Part shown: positions 32,923 through 40,433 of the stretch, piece by piece | Position numbering within the stretch: position 1 is the first letter of the stretch | Layout: every line of letters begins with the position of its first letter | Notes under the pieces: generated by a model | What the model saw: only the letters and a program-made list of their open reading frames with translations | The model's database searches: none | Told to the model about the DNA's origin: nothing | Program-made: the position numbers and the translations under genes | Virus record (IMG/VR): IMGVR_UViG_3300035698_014765 | Span: 1-44,532 of that record | DNA: 44,532 bases | Reading direction: 5' to 3' (one strand) | From: a virus

Positions 32923-34902
32923 TTACGAGTTTAGTGACCTGGCAATGTCCTGCATGTTTGTGCCGGAATCATCGTCATCTGGCGGTAATAGCAACCTGAC
33001 TTCCTCAACGTGCGCTAAGAATACCTGCATTGCCTCACAATCCAAAAAGTCATTTGTGGATCGCTTCACCCACATGGTACGGCCTGCTGCTGTCTTCATG
33101 CGCTGCTCGGCCACGATCTGCTTGCAGTAGTCATCGCCTACGTTTTGCGGCAGAAGCCATGAGCCGGGCTGATCTTCGGGATAGTTGATGCGGTCATGCA
33201 CCCAGCCCTTGAAGTAGCCTGCATCGAGTGTCCAGACCTTCATCCCGCCCCATAGTTTCTTGCCGAGGCGGCTTGTCTGGATGTCGTGCGGAGCGTAGAT
33301 CCTGCGCGGATTGTCTCTGCCCTGTGTGGCGTAGCCGTTGCGGTGCAGGTGTTTTGCGACGAAATCGTATGCACGTTCCTTGCGATAACCTGAGTCGACG
33401 CAGAAAGCGTCAACGACGATGCCCTCTGCAAGTTCCTTTTCGAGTTCCTTTTCTGCGCTATCCCATACCTCTTGCTCGTCGGTCTGACCCCAAAGGTCCA
33501 AACGCTCGATGAGCAGGCTTGAAAAGCCTGCACCCCAACCGCGTTTGATCACGACCAGCTTGTCCTTTTGCACGTCGATTGTCATGAATATGAGCTGCAC
33601 CCAGATCGGGACATCGCCAAAGCGATGCGCGCTGCCGTCTGACTTGGCGCGCAAGTCTTCCCATGGCGGCGCTTCGCCCTTGGTGCGGTACAACTCGCCA
33701 AAGCCTGTGTTGACGACTGAGCGAATGGTCTCCTGATCGTGTGAGCGAGCCGCGCTGATCCATTCGTGTGCGCGCTCGCCGAATGTGACCCAGGGTGATG
33801 CTAAACCGCTGACCCAGAAGGTTGCCCACTCTGCTTCTGGCCCTTCGCCTTTCACGTTGCCATCACCATCGACCCACATCCCCGGTGCCAGCATGATTCC
33901 GCGCTCGTTGAGTTCGTCCTTTGCTTCGTTTTCGTGTTGCCCACCGCACTTGGGACAGAAGACGAAGGCGTTGCGCTTTGCGATGATCGGGCTGCAGCCA
34001 GCGTCCCATCCTTTCAGGTGTCGCAAGCGTGGCGCGAAATACTCCTTGCAGTGCAAGCACGGCCAGCACCATTCAAAGCGTGTGCCCAGTTGCCATAGTT
34101 TCCAGATCGGACTTGCAAGATCGTCAGCGTCTGCCACTGCCCAATGCTCAAGGCCGGTGTCTTCGTTGAGCGTCACATCGACGTTGCCGTCTGTCGGACT
34201 GGACGTGCCGATGATGACCGAGCCTGCGTAGTTAGATGTACGTGCCTTGGCCAGTACCATCACATCGCCCTCGCCCGGGATCGGTTTCATCTTGTCGCGC
34301 TCATCGACAACGACGGTGTGCGCCGGTTGCGATGCAAGTTCTGTTGCAGATCCTGACCATGCCATGCGAAAGGTGACGCCGTTGATTGTCTTGAGCAGCT
34401 TGCGTCTGCGCTTTGCTGGCGGCCGCTTGAGACTCAGCGATGGCGATGTCTCGATCATTGCCTCGACTTGCGGCTCGATGACGTTCTCGACATTCGACTT
34501 TGTTGGTCCGACCCAAAGTACTGGCGCTGGATCATCGTCCAGCTTGCGCCCGCAGATATTCAGAAGGCCTGCGGTCTTGCCCATCTGCGTACCCATGACT
34601 GCGATGACGCCTGCATACTTCGGATTGACTGCAGCGTCGGTGATCGGGATCACATACGGGTTACGCTCTGATCGCCATGGTCCTGGCTCTGGATCACTCG
34701 GTGGAAGTATCCTGCTCTCGTTCGCCCATACTGCCGGCGTCCTCTGCCTCGGTGGTCTCACTGCCAGCGCCATGATCTGCAAAATGTCGGCTAGATTCTG
34801 CGAACTGCTCGAGCGAATCTGCGAGAGCAGTTCGGACCCTCCTAAGCTCATCTTGTTGACGCGTTCGGATTGCTGCGGCGTCTGTAATTCCTGCGTACTC
34901 AT
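32923..34902 (-). CDS. Terminase large subunit (GpA family)
   Basis: 659 residues. Walker A MGTQMGKTA (103-111), Walker B VVVDE (197-201), and zinc-like CWPCLHC and CPKCGG motifs. The nuclease part has FMTIDVQKDKL (first acidic strand) and FCVDSGYRKERAYDFV. It packages DNA into the prohead and cuts cos. The N-terminus overlaps the small terminase gene by 209 bases in another frame; ATG 34851 or 34773 may be the true start. No good ribosome-binding site decides it. Confidence 0.85.
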   Translation of the reverse strand: MSTQELQTPQQSERVNKMSLGGSELLSQIRSSSSQNLADILQIMALAVRPPRQRTPAVWANESRILPPSDPEPGPWRSERNPYVIPITDAAVNPKYAGVIAVMGTQMGKTAGLLNICGRKLDDDPAPVLWVGPTKSNVENVIEPQVEAMIETSPSLSLKRPPAKRRRKLLKTINGVTFRMAWSGSATELASQPAHTVVVDERDKMKPIPGEGDVMVLAKARTSNYAGSVIIGTSSPTDGNVDVTLNEDTGLEHWAVADADDLASPIWKLWQLGTRFEWCWPCLHCKEYFAPRLRHLKGWDAGCSPIIAKRNAFVFCPKCGGQHENEAKDELNERGIMLAPGMWVDGDGNVKGEGPEAEWATFWVSGLASPWVTFGERAHEWISAARSHDQETIRSVVNTGFGELYRTKGEAPPWEDLRAKSDGSAHRFGDVPIWVQLIFMTIDVQKDKLVVIKRGWGAGFSSLLIERLDLWGQTDEQEVWDSAEKELEKELAEGIVVDAFCVDSGYRKERAYDFVAKHLHRNGYATQGRDNPRRIYAPHDIQTSRLGKKLWGGMKVWTLDAGYFKGWVHDRINYPEDQPGSWLLPQNVGDDYCKQIVAEQRMKTAAGRTMWVKRSTNDFLDCEAMQVFLAHVEEVRLLLPPDDDDSGTNMQDIARSLNS

Positions 34903-35263
34903 TGGCGGTCCGTCCCGGTATTCCTTCCAGTGCTGCTGTTAGCGTCGTGAAGATCTCGCTGAGTGCTTCGTGTACCTGGTCGCGCGTTATGAACTCGCCT
35001 GCGCGATGCAGGTTTTGCATTTCGACTCTCGTTGCATTGGCGCGGGCGAGGCGCTGATGCTGCGACGATCCGCTGGCGGTCGTACCCGATTGTTTCAGAA
35101 ACTTTATGTAGCCTTGCACGGAACCGATCAGCGGATACATGCCTCTGTCTTCTGACTTCGGAATAAAACCTTGGCCGGCCAGCTGCTGCAGGCGACGAGT
35201 GGTGATGCCGAGCAAGCTTGCGATTGCTTTTGCTGGCATGTCTCCGACACTAGGACCGGCCAC
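34694..35263 (-). CDS. Terminase small subunit (Nu1-like)
   Basis: 189 residues from GTG 35263 (GGGAG upstream). KAIASLLGITTRRLQQLAGQ then GFIPKSEDRGMYPLIGSVQG is the Nu1-type winged HTH with wing. RLARANATRVEMQNLHRAGE then FITRDQVHEALSEIFTTLTA is the typical helical oligomerisation part. It binds cos and recruits the large subunit. The acidic C-terminal tail is coded in the overlap with the large-subunit gene. Confidence 0.8.
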   Translation of the reverse strand: MAGPSVGDMPAKAIASLLGITTRRLQQLAGQGFIPKSEDRGMYPLIGSVQGYIKFLKQSGTTASGSSQHQRLARANATRVEMQNLHRAGEFITRDQVHEALSEIFTTLTAALEGIPGRTANEYAGITDAAAIRTRQQDELRRVRTALADSLEQFAESSRHFADHGAGSETTEAEDAGSMGEREQDTSTE

Positions 35264-35438
35264 GGTTGCTCCCGTTTTCCCGGGTTTCGCCAGCGCCCGC
35301 CAGAATCAGCCCGCCAGCGACCGGCAAACCCGCGCCCCGTAAGGGATACAGGCTGCTTTTCAGCGATTGCCATTTGCCTGATAATAGGAATGACCGGCTT
35401 CCGTTGTGGGAGCCGGGTATCTCATGGAGAGCAATATC
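35264..35438. promoter_or_regulatory. Divergent region between terminase and clamp fusion
   Basis: Holds three CGCCAG copies (35288, 35298, 35312), which could be iterons or a cos-binding array next to the small terminase. It also holds a candidate plus-strand promoter at 35355-35390 (GCTTTTC and GCCTGATAATAGGAA) matching the one at 5286-5322. The GTG of the small terminase and ATG of the clamp protein face outward from it. ATGGAGAG is the clamp ribosome-binding site. Confidence 0.4.
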
Positions 35439-37007
35439 ATGGCTACAAAGAAACTGAGTGAAGCCCGCAAAGCGGCACTGGGCGTCAAGACCAACAGCGT
35501 GTCTAGCGGTACTGACGATGTGCGCAAGCGACGTGCCAAAAAGCGAGCGGCGAACAAGGCGCTGGTACGCAAACCGAAACCGGCTGCGAAGAAAAAGACG
35601 ACAGCGAAGAAACCTGCTGCGAAGAAGGTTGCTGCGAAGAAACCTGCTGCGAAGAAGGTTGCTGCGAAGAAACCTGCAGCGGCGAAAAAACCTGCGACGC
35701 CTAAAAAGGTCAGCCAGATTGCGGCGAAGAAAAAGCCAGACGTGATCTGCGAAGCTGCATGCGCTGACTGCAAGGCGTCGGCCAGCAAGTCGGATATCGG
35801 AACGACCTGCAGGAGCTGCGGTCGCGGCATCATTGAAAAGCCGAAGGCCCAGGCTGCTGTGAAAAGCAATGTCACGCCAATCCGCAAGGCGGCTGCTGCC
35901 AAGCATCCGAACGACGGTAAGGACTACTCGATTGCTGACGAGGCGAAGATTGCTGGACTTTTCAACAAGGGTGCGAAGACGCCCGAGATTGCGAAGGAAC
36001 TTGGTCGCAGTGTTGAGTCGATCGACAGCTACCTGAACCGGGCCACGATCCCTGCACCGGAAAAGGATAAGCCAAAGGCCGAAGCGATCACCGCTGACGA
36101 GTTGGGCGATGCAGAAGCGATCCAGCTGCCGATGAAGTTTGTTACTGCTGCGCTGTCTGTGACGCCAAAGGATGATGTTCGCTACATGCTGAACGGCGTC
36201 TACATCAAGCAAAGCGCCGACAAGCTGCTGCGCATCGTCGCTACTGACGGGTATCGGTTGTTCGTTTGCAACGTCGTGCTCGAGCAGAAAGTTTCGTGGG
36301 CACAGAAGGGAGTCATTATTCCGCGTGACCACCTTGAACGAGTCGTCAAATACCTCGGTCGAAAGGTTGAGTCGATTGAGATTGAGAGCGGCGAGAACTT
36401 CCAGCATCTGCAGGTCAACGAGATTGACGGGATTGCGACGTTCAAGTTCAAGCCTGTCGACGCAGAGTTCCCTGCCTATCAGACGATCATCGACAGCGCT
36501 GCGCACTTGTTCACCGATGAGCGTGAGGCGATGACGATGACCAGTCTCGACGGAGCGTTCGTGAAGGCTGCTGGCACCGTTGCCGGTACGCTCGGTGCTA
36601 CCGGGGTGCTGCCGTTCCTTTCCAGCGACGGAAAGTCCGCCAGCGTGTTTGCCTTCAACGGAGTGCCCGAGGCCTTGCTTTACATCATGGCGCAAAAGGC
36701 GCGTGACGAAGTGCTGCCCGCTGCTACCACGAGGCTGTTTGGTAAGGCGGCGATGCAGGCCACGCTGACCGAGCTGGATGCGCAGATTAAAAAGACCAAG
36801 ACCAATGCGCGGACTGCGAAGCACAAGAAGTTCAAAGAGCAGTTTGCTGCCAAGGCTGATCGGCTGCAGGTCAGAGCCGACCAACTGCGCGCGGCGCTTT
36901 CCACGAAGCTGGCAGCACCCAAGCCAGAGGCGGACACACCGGCTGATACGAGTACTCCCAAGCCTGACGTAGCTGCCGAAGCTGCTGCAACGCCCTCGGT
37001 CCACTAG
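35439..37007 (+). CDS. Histone-H1-like tail, zinc finger and HTH fused to sliding-clamp domain II
   Basis: 522 residues. About 30-90 are Lys/Ala repeats (AAKKPAAKKVAAKKPAAKK) like histone H1. Cys104, 108, 111, 124 and 127 may form zinc fingers (CEAACADC, CRSCG). About 163-203 is an HTH (DEAKIAGLFNKGAKTPEIAK; ELGRSVESIDSYL). About 228-352 aligns with domain II of the bacterial beta clamp (DVRYMLNGVY, LRIVATDGYRLFVCN, GVIIPRDHLE, DAEFPAYQTII). A shorter domain III-like part follows (ASVFAFNGVPEALLYIMAQ). Domain I is missing. ATG 35439 has GGAGAG upstream; the frame is open further 5'. It may hold a polymerase or repair partner at DNA. Confidence 0.7.
   Translation: MATKKLSEARKAALGVKTNSVSSGTDDVRKRRAKKRAANKALVRKPKPAAKKKTTAKKPAAKKVAAKKPAAKKVAAKKPAAAKKPATPKKVSQIAAKKKPDVICEAACADCKASASKSDIGTTCRSCGRGIIEKPKAQAAVKSNVTPIRKAAAAKHPNDGKDYSIADEAKIAGLFNKGAKTPEIAKELGRSVESIDSYLNRATIPAPEKDKPKAEAITADELGDAEAIQLPMKFVTAALSVTPKDDVRYMLNGVYIKQSADKLLRIVATDGYRLFVCNVVLEQKVSWAQKGVIIPRDHLERVVKYLGRKVESIEIESGENFQHLQVNEIDGIATFKFKPVDAEFPAYQTIIDSAAHLFTDEREAMTMTSLDGAFVKAAGTVAGTLGATGVLPFLSSDGKSASVFAFNGVPEALLYIMAQKARDEVLPAATTRLFGKAAMQATLTELDAQIKKTKTNARTAKHKKFKEQFAAKADRLQVRADQLRAALSTKLAAPKPEADTPADTSTPKPDVAAEAAATPSVH
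35604..35684 (+). repeat. Thirty-base tandem repeat in the H1-like tail
   Basis: A unit starting GCGAAGAAACCTGCTGCG recurs at 35604 and 35634 as identical 30-base copies, followed by a partial third copy at 35664. It encodes AKKPAAKKVA. The exact DNA identity suggests recent slippage or expansion of the tail. Confidence 0.85.
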
Positions 37008-37022
37008 AGCGGCGAGTGATAC

Positions 37023-37055
37023 GGGCCGCGTCTGATCGTAGGCGTGGCCCTTTTT
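37023..37055 (+). terminator. Rho-independent terminator after the clamp fusion gene
   Basis: GGGCCGCGTC (37023-37032) pairs with GGCGTGGCCC (37041-37050), a ten-base stem with two G-U pairs, followed by TTTTT (37051-37055). It lies 16 bases after the stop at 37007. The RarA-like gene begins 71 bases beyond it, so read-through or its own promoter would be needed. Confidence 0.6.
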
Positions 37056-37125
37056 ACGCTGGTAGCGGTCAACAGCGTAGTGATTGAAAATGTGACCACA
37101 CACTTGAAATGGAGAATAAGAAGCG

Positions 37126-37686
37126 ATGATTCCCCCAACTTGTAACAACCTGCCTGCTATGGGCTGCCTGTCGGCAATGCAGAAGTGCATCCGGCGAGGA
37201 TTGGAGCTCGACGCGATGCGCTTTGCTGTAGAGCTGCACATGACCAGCAAGAACTTCGCGACGATGGTCACGAACCGATTGCAGATTGTCAGCCACGAAG
37301 ACATCGATACGATTTCTGCGCCTTGGATCATTCCATACGTACATGCTGCCTGTGAGCAAGCGAAGTTGTGGTACGACCCGAAGAAACTCGGCAAGTCTAG
37401 AATGGCGATAGGCAACTGCATTCGCATCATGTGCCGCGCTCCGAAGGCTCGGCAAGGCGATCACTTCCACGTTGTGGCGGGACTGCAGGCGCTGATCGAG
37501 GGTTACGTTCCCGAGGTTCCTGATTGGGCAAACGATCAGCACACGATTGCTGGCAAGCGCGCTGGTCGTGGTCTCGATTACTTCCGGGCTGAGTCGACGC
37601 GACTGCATCCAGAGCCGCTTGAGCCTGACCCATACGAGGATGAGGCCTACCGGCTTTGGCACTTGAAAGCAGAACGCAAGCTGTAG
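37126..37686 (+). CDS. Stand-alone RarA/MgsA C-terminal-like domain protein
   Basis: 186 residues with ATG 37126 and GGAGA upstream. GCLSAMQKCIRRGLELDAMR then FAVELHMTSKNFATMVTNRL and QIVSHEDID match the C-terminal tetramerisation part of the RarA/MgsA AAA+ ATPase (SAMQKSIRRxDxDAAL ... LxxxAxEDIG). The ATPase itself is absent. RarA acts at stalled forks with SSB. The tail (GKRAGRGLDYFRAESTRLHP) is conserved-looking. Following a clamp-like protein, it suggests a replication-repair pair. Confidence 0.6.
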   Translation: MIPPTCNNLPAMGCLSAMQKCIRRGLELDAMRFAVELHMTSKNFATMVTNRLQIVSHEDIDTISAPWIIPYVHAACEQAKLWYDPKKLGKSRMAIGNCIRIMCRAPKARQGDHFHVVAGLQALIEGYVPEVPDWANDQHTIAGKRAGRGLDYFRAESTRLHPEPLEPDPYEDEAYRLWHLKAERKL

Positions 37687-37699
37687 GCATTGGCTGTGC

Positions 37700-38347
37700 T
37701 TACCTCGCGATCCTAACTCGCGAGTCCTTGATAGCCTGTAGCAGCTGGTCGTCGCATTCGCCGATGGCCAGCTGCAACTTTTCCTGCAGGCCTTGATCCT
37801 CGAATAAGTCCCGATAGTTGAGCACTGGCACATCGAGCCGGGCTGCATCGATGAGCAGTGTTGAGCGCATCTTTGCGTGTGCTACCAGCGCCTTGTCCAT
37901 GAAGTTGCGTTGCTCTGGCTTGATGAAGATGCCGGCATCGGTATAGGCCTGCCATGCGTGTTCGTAGAACGACCAGACTCGTGCGCGGCGTGGCGGAAAG
38001 CTGTCCTGTGCTTCGCGCATAAACACAAAGCATCGAAAGTACTTGTGGAAGGTTGGCAGCTTGGCCGGGCTGAACACTTCCTTTGTGAAGTCGTATTGAT
38101 CGATGCCCCATGTCATTTCGATACATCGGTCGATTGCCTCTGTGCCGGCGCTGATGATGTTGCGATAACAGCCTGCCAGTTCGCAGCCGAACTCGGTTGC
38201 AAGTAACTCGTAGTGAACCGGGTTGCGGATCGGGTTGAAGTACTCCATGCAATAGTTCTTTCTGCTGCTGTGCTGTGCGATTAGCGATGCCAACCAGGTT
38301 GAGCCGCTGTTTGGCAGTGTGATCATCATCAATGGTCGTTTGTCCAT
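37700..38347 (-). CDS. Sulfotransferase-like P-loop protein
   Basis: 215 residues. TLPNSGSTWLASLIAQHSSR (10-29) is the 5'-phosphosulfate-binding loop type of sulfotransferases (PxxGSTW). FVFMREAQDSFPPRRARVWS matches the 3'-phosphate-binding region less well. The rest is helical with LNYRDLFEDQGLQEKL. It could transfer sulfate from PAPS to a glycan or small molecule. Target is unknown. It ends 13 bases from the convergent RarA-like gene. Confidence 0.6.
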   Translation of the reverse strand: MDKRPLMMITLPNSGSTWLASLIAQHSSRKNYCMEYFNPIRNPVHYELLATEFGCELAGCYRNIISAGTEAIDRCIEMTWGIDQYDFTKEVFSPAKLPTFHKYFRCFVFMREAQDSFPPRRARVWSFYEHAWQAYTDAGIFIKPEQRNFMDKALVAHAKMRSTLLIDAARLDVPVLNYRDLFEDQGLQEKLQLAIGECDDQLLQAIKDSRVRIAR

Positions 38348-38349
38348 GT

Positions 38350-38613
38350 CTATCCTCTGAGGCTTGCGAGTGTGCGCGCTCGTTTCTTCTTGCGCTTATA
38401 CCAGTACAGCGGATGCACCGTTGCACCGGCTGGTATTTCATCGACTGGCCAGCGCAGACATTCAAGGTGTTTGCGGTAGCTTTTCTTCTTGTTCTGGCGC
38501 ATGGCCTGTATCAGGTAGGCACTGCCTGCCGGCGTCTTGAGGAAGTCACCGACCTGCAGATCATGCCCGCCATCGTAGTACAGCTTGCAGGGCGTGTAGG
38601 CCTGCCCGCGCAT
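38350..38613 (-). CDS. Small conserved-type phage protein, 87 aa
   Basis: 87 residues: YYDGGHDLQVGDFLKTPAGS then AYLIQAMRQNKKKSYRKHLE, CLRWPVDEIPAGATVHPLYW and a basic tail YKRKKKRARTLASL. The GDxxxTxxGSAYL ... LRWPxxEIP ... WYKR pattern is found in many siphovirus genomes, often close to ParB/Srx or packaging genes; its function is unknown. The start overlaps the glycosyltransferase stop. Confidence 0.55.
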   Translation of the reverse strand: MRGQAYTPCKLYYDGGHDLQVGDFLKTPAGSAYLIQAMRQNKKKSYRKHLECLRWPVDEIPAGATVHPLYWYKRKKKRARTLASLRG

Positions 38614-39389
38614 TACTTTTGCGCTGTCTTGTTTGTGCGCGATACCGCGATGCGAACCGCTGACGAGCTGCGTTCTTTCTGGAATGCCAGCTTGTTAAAG
38701 CTGACGTGCTTGCCCCACTTGTTGATGATCTTCTGCGATGAGCGTTTGAATATCTCGGGAGTCACCTGACCGACGTTGCCGCCTCGACCGGCGAACACTC
38801 TGCCGCAATCGAAGTAGAAACGAATGTCTGCAAAGACCGCCCTGTCTTCGAGCAGTGTGCGCAGCGCCCAATCAACATGTGCACGACCGAGCATGGTCGT
38901 GTCGTAGTGGCGGTGCCTGGCATTGCCCATGAGTCCGAAGGCGTTGCACACCGATTGCGTCGGCACGATTGGCCGTGTGTCCGGATGGATGATCGTGGTG
39001 TTCGGTGTTCGTGACCAACAGAAAGTAGTCATGCCCAAATCGCGTGTGCAGATCATCGCGTTTTCGATGATGGCCAGAATCTCTTCACTGTCGATGATGA
39101 AACGCTTGCGGCCGGTGTTCGATTGCACACCTTGAAAATCATCGTCAACTTCTACAAAGACCTCTGAGTCGATGTTGTCCATCATCCAGTTCATGACGTT
39201 TGGAAGTCCGTCCATTGCTGGATGCACAAGCAGCTTGTCGTGATCGACGAATGGTGCGTAGTCGTCTACCTCGCGTTCGTCAATACAGATGAGTGCCGTT
39301 GGCAAGAGCCAGCGTATCGTTTCCATGTTGTGCGATCGCTTGCGTGAAGGGACTACGATTCGGTAATCAGGAATTGCCATCGTCTTCAT
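38613..39389 (-). CDS. GT-A glycosyltransferase resembling TET/JBP-associated TAGT
   Basis: 258 residues. YRIVVPSRKRSHNMETIRWL is the P-S-x-x-R start of the TAGT/GREB1-like glycosyltransferases. ALICIDEREVDDY and NWMMDNIDSEVFVEVDDDFQ give the DxD-like metal site (VDDD), and later CWSRTPNTTIIHPDTRP and HYDTTMLGRAHVDWALRTLL resemble the acceptor region. In phages this family is proposed to glycosylate oxidised or hydroxymethylated bases. No TET/JBP or hydroxymethylase gene is in the window. ATG 39389 or 39380. Confidence 0.55.
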   Translation of the reverse strand: MKTMAIPDYRIVVPSRKRSHNMETIRWLLPTALICIDEREVDDYAPFVDHDKLLVHPAMDGLPNVMNWMMDNIDSEVFVEVDDDFQGVQSNTGRKRFIIDSEEILAIIENAMICTRDLGMTTFCWSRTPNTTIIHPDTRPIVPTQSVCNAFGLMGNARHRHYDTTMLGRAHVDWALRTLLEDRAVFADIRFYFDCGRVFAGRGGNVGQVTPEIFKRSSQKIINKWGKHVSFNKLAFQKERSSSAVRIAVSRTNKTAQK

Positions 39390-39570
39390 CCTTGAAAAAC
39401 TCGCTGTAGTACCAGCTGACCTCTGGCGTGCCGTTGCTGTAAAAGATCGGGCTGCATGGCGGGAACGGTTTTGTTCTGGTGTGCGCCAGCTGCTCTGGAG
39501 TCTTTGTCATGATGCTGTCGCGCTGCACGTCTGCTGCGCCTGCAGTTAGTGGATGCTTACGAATTGCCAT
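39367..39570 (-). CDS. Hypothetical protein, 67 aa
   Basis: ATG 39570, 67 residues ending DEDDGNS. SPIFYSNGTPEVSWYYSEFF is the only conspicuous stretch. It overlaps the ParB/Srx gene end by 14 bases and the glycosyltransferase start by 23 bases, so a coupled operon is likely. No family was recognised. Confidence 0.45.
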   Translation of the reverse strand: MAIRKHPLTAGAADVQRDSIMTKTPEQLAHTRTKPFPPCSPIFYSNGTPEVSWYYSEFFKDEDDGNS

Positions 39571-40285
39571 GTAACTTCTCCAGAACGCGTGTTGCTCGAA
39601 TGGCTCTGGCCGTGCCCATGCGCCCGCGTCTTTTCTCCGGCTTGAGCTCAAGGCGTTCGCAAAGAACGTTGAATTCGTGCGAGGTCTGACAGGCAACGAC
39701 GATGTAGTCGTAGTGTTCGTGTGGTTCGAGTGCCATGCCCTCGACAACTTTCTTCTGTGAGGCCTTGGTCTCCATGCTCTGCGCGAGTTCGCTGTCGACG
39801 TCGGCGAAGAGTCTGCGCATGAATGCGTCTTCATCGTCTGGATCCGATGCTTGCTCGAGTAAAACCTTCAGTGCCTCCGCATCCATGATCGCGAGTTCTG
39901 CGAGTGGATCGTATGTTGCCAGGAAGATCGCTGCTTCCTTGTCGTTGAGGTCGGTGATCAGCACCGGGATCAGATCATCGCCGACAATATCTTGTCGCAG
40001 GTGTCCGTCGAGAATTTCCACGCCTGCTTTCGTGTCGCGACCGATGAGAGCGCCAGCGATACCGATGCGCTCCATGATTGACGTGACTGCGGCCTCTTGC
40101 TCGTCGGGATGCAGTCGCCAGTTGAGCGGATTCTTTAGAAGATCGCTGGCCTTGATGCGGCGCAATTCGAGTATGCGATCGCGAAATCTTTGCGGCGGCG
40201 CACGCTTCTTGGCAGCTGGTTTCTTGCGACCAGGTTGCTTGCGCTTAGTCGGTGCTTTCTTCGTTGCTGTTTTCTTGCGTGACAT
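39557..40285 (-). CDS. ParB/Srx-fold protein with lysine-rich N-terminal tail
   Basis: 242 residues from ATG 40285. The first 33 (MSRKKTATKKAPTKRKQPGR) are histone-tail-like. Then RIKASDLLKNPLNWRLHPDE, a helix, VEILDGHLRQDIVGDDLIPV and LITDLNDKEAAIFLATYDPL AELA form the ParB/Srx domain of phage proteins, with the conserved DGHLR. No HTH follows. Such domains are variously nucleases or nucleotide-modifying enzymes. It neighbours the DNA-glycosyltransferase candidate. The upstream frame continues, but the small gene ends inside it. Confidence 0.65.
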   Translation of the reverse strand: MSRKKTATKKAPTKRKQPGRKKPAAKKRAPPQRFRDRILELRRIKASDLLKNPLNWRLHPDEQEAAVTSIMERIGIAGALIGRDTKAGVEILDGHLRQDIVGDDLIPVLITDLNDKEAAIFLATYDPLAELAIMDAEALKVLLEQASDPDDEDAFMRRLFADVDSELAQSMETKASQKKVVEGMALEPHEHYDYIVVACQTSHEFNVLCERLELKPEKRRGRMGTARAIRATRVLEKLHGNS

Positions 40286-40433
40286 TGGTCCCTGCCTTCC
40301 GAGTGATGTCGGTGGTTGCTGTGCTTGGTGATCGCTGCGCACTGTCGAAAAGTTCTGCCTCGAGTGAATGTTCTGGCGTGTGCGGCATGGCTGTGCTGTC
40401 GCTGTTCTGCGCTGCGTGTGGTTGCTGCTTCAT
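40245..40433 (-). CDS. Small Ser/Thr-rich hypothetical protein, 62 aa
   Basis: ATG 40433, 62 residues (MKQQPHAAQNSDSTAMPHTP ... NEESTD), acidic and Ser/Thr rich, overlapping the ParB/Srx gene start by 41 bases. The open frame runs further upstream to 40589, but that part lacks coding character. Translation is plausible but the ribosome-binding site is weak. Confidence 0.35.
   Translation of the reverse strand: MKQQPHAAQNSDSTAMPHTPEHSLEAELFDSAQRSPSTATTDITRKAGTNVTQENSNEESTD

Noticed and set aside
35250-37430. Long minus-strand open frame of 726 codons opposite the clamp fusion gene
   Set aside because: It lies antisense to a gene with clear domains and ribosome-binding site; its sequence is Arg/Leu-rich with no motif. 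It is a GC-rich shadow.
37704-37724. Hairpin CTCGCGA/TCGCGAG between converging genes
   Set aside because: It lies in the coding end of the sulfotransferase-like gene and has no U-tract, so it is not called a terminator.
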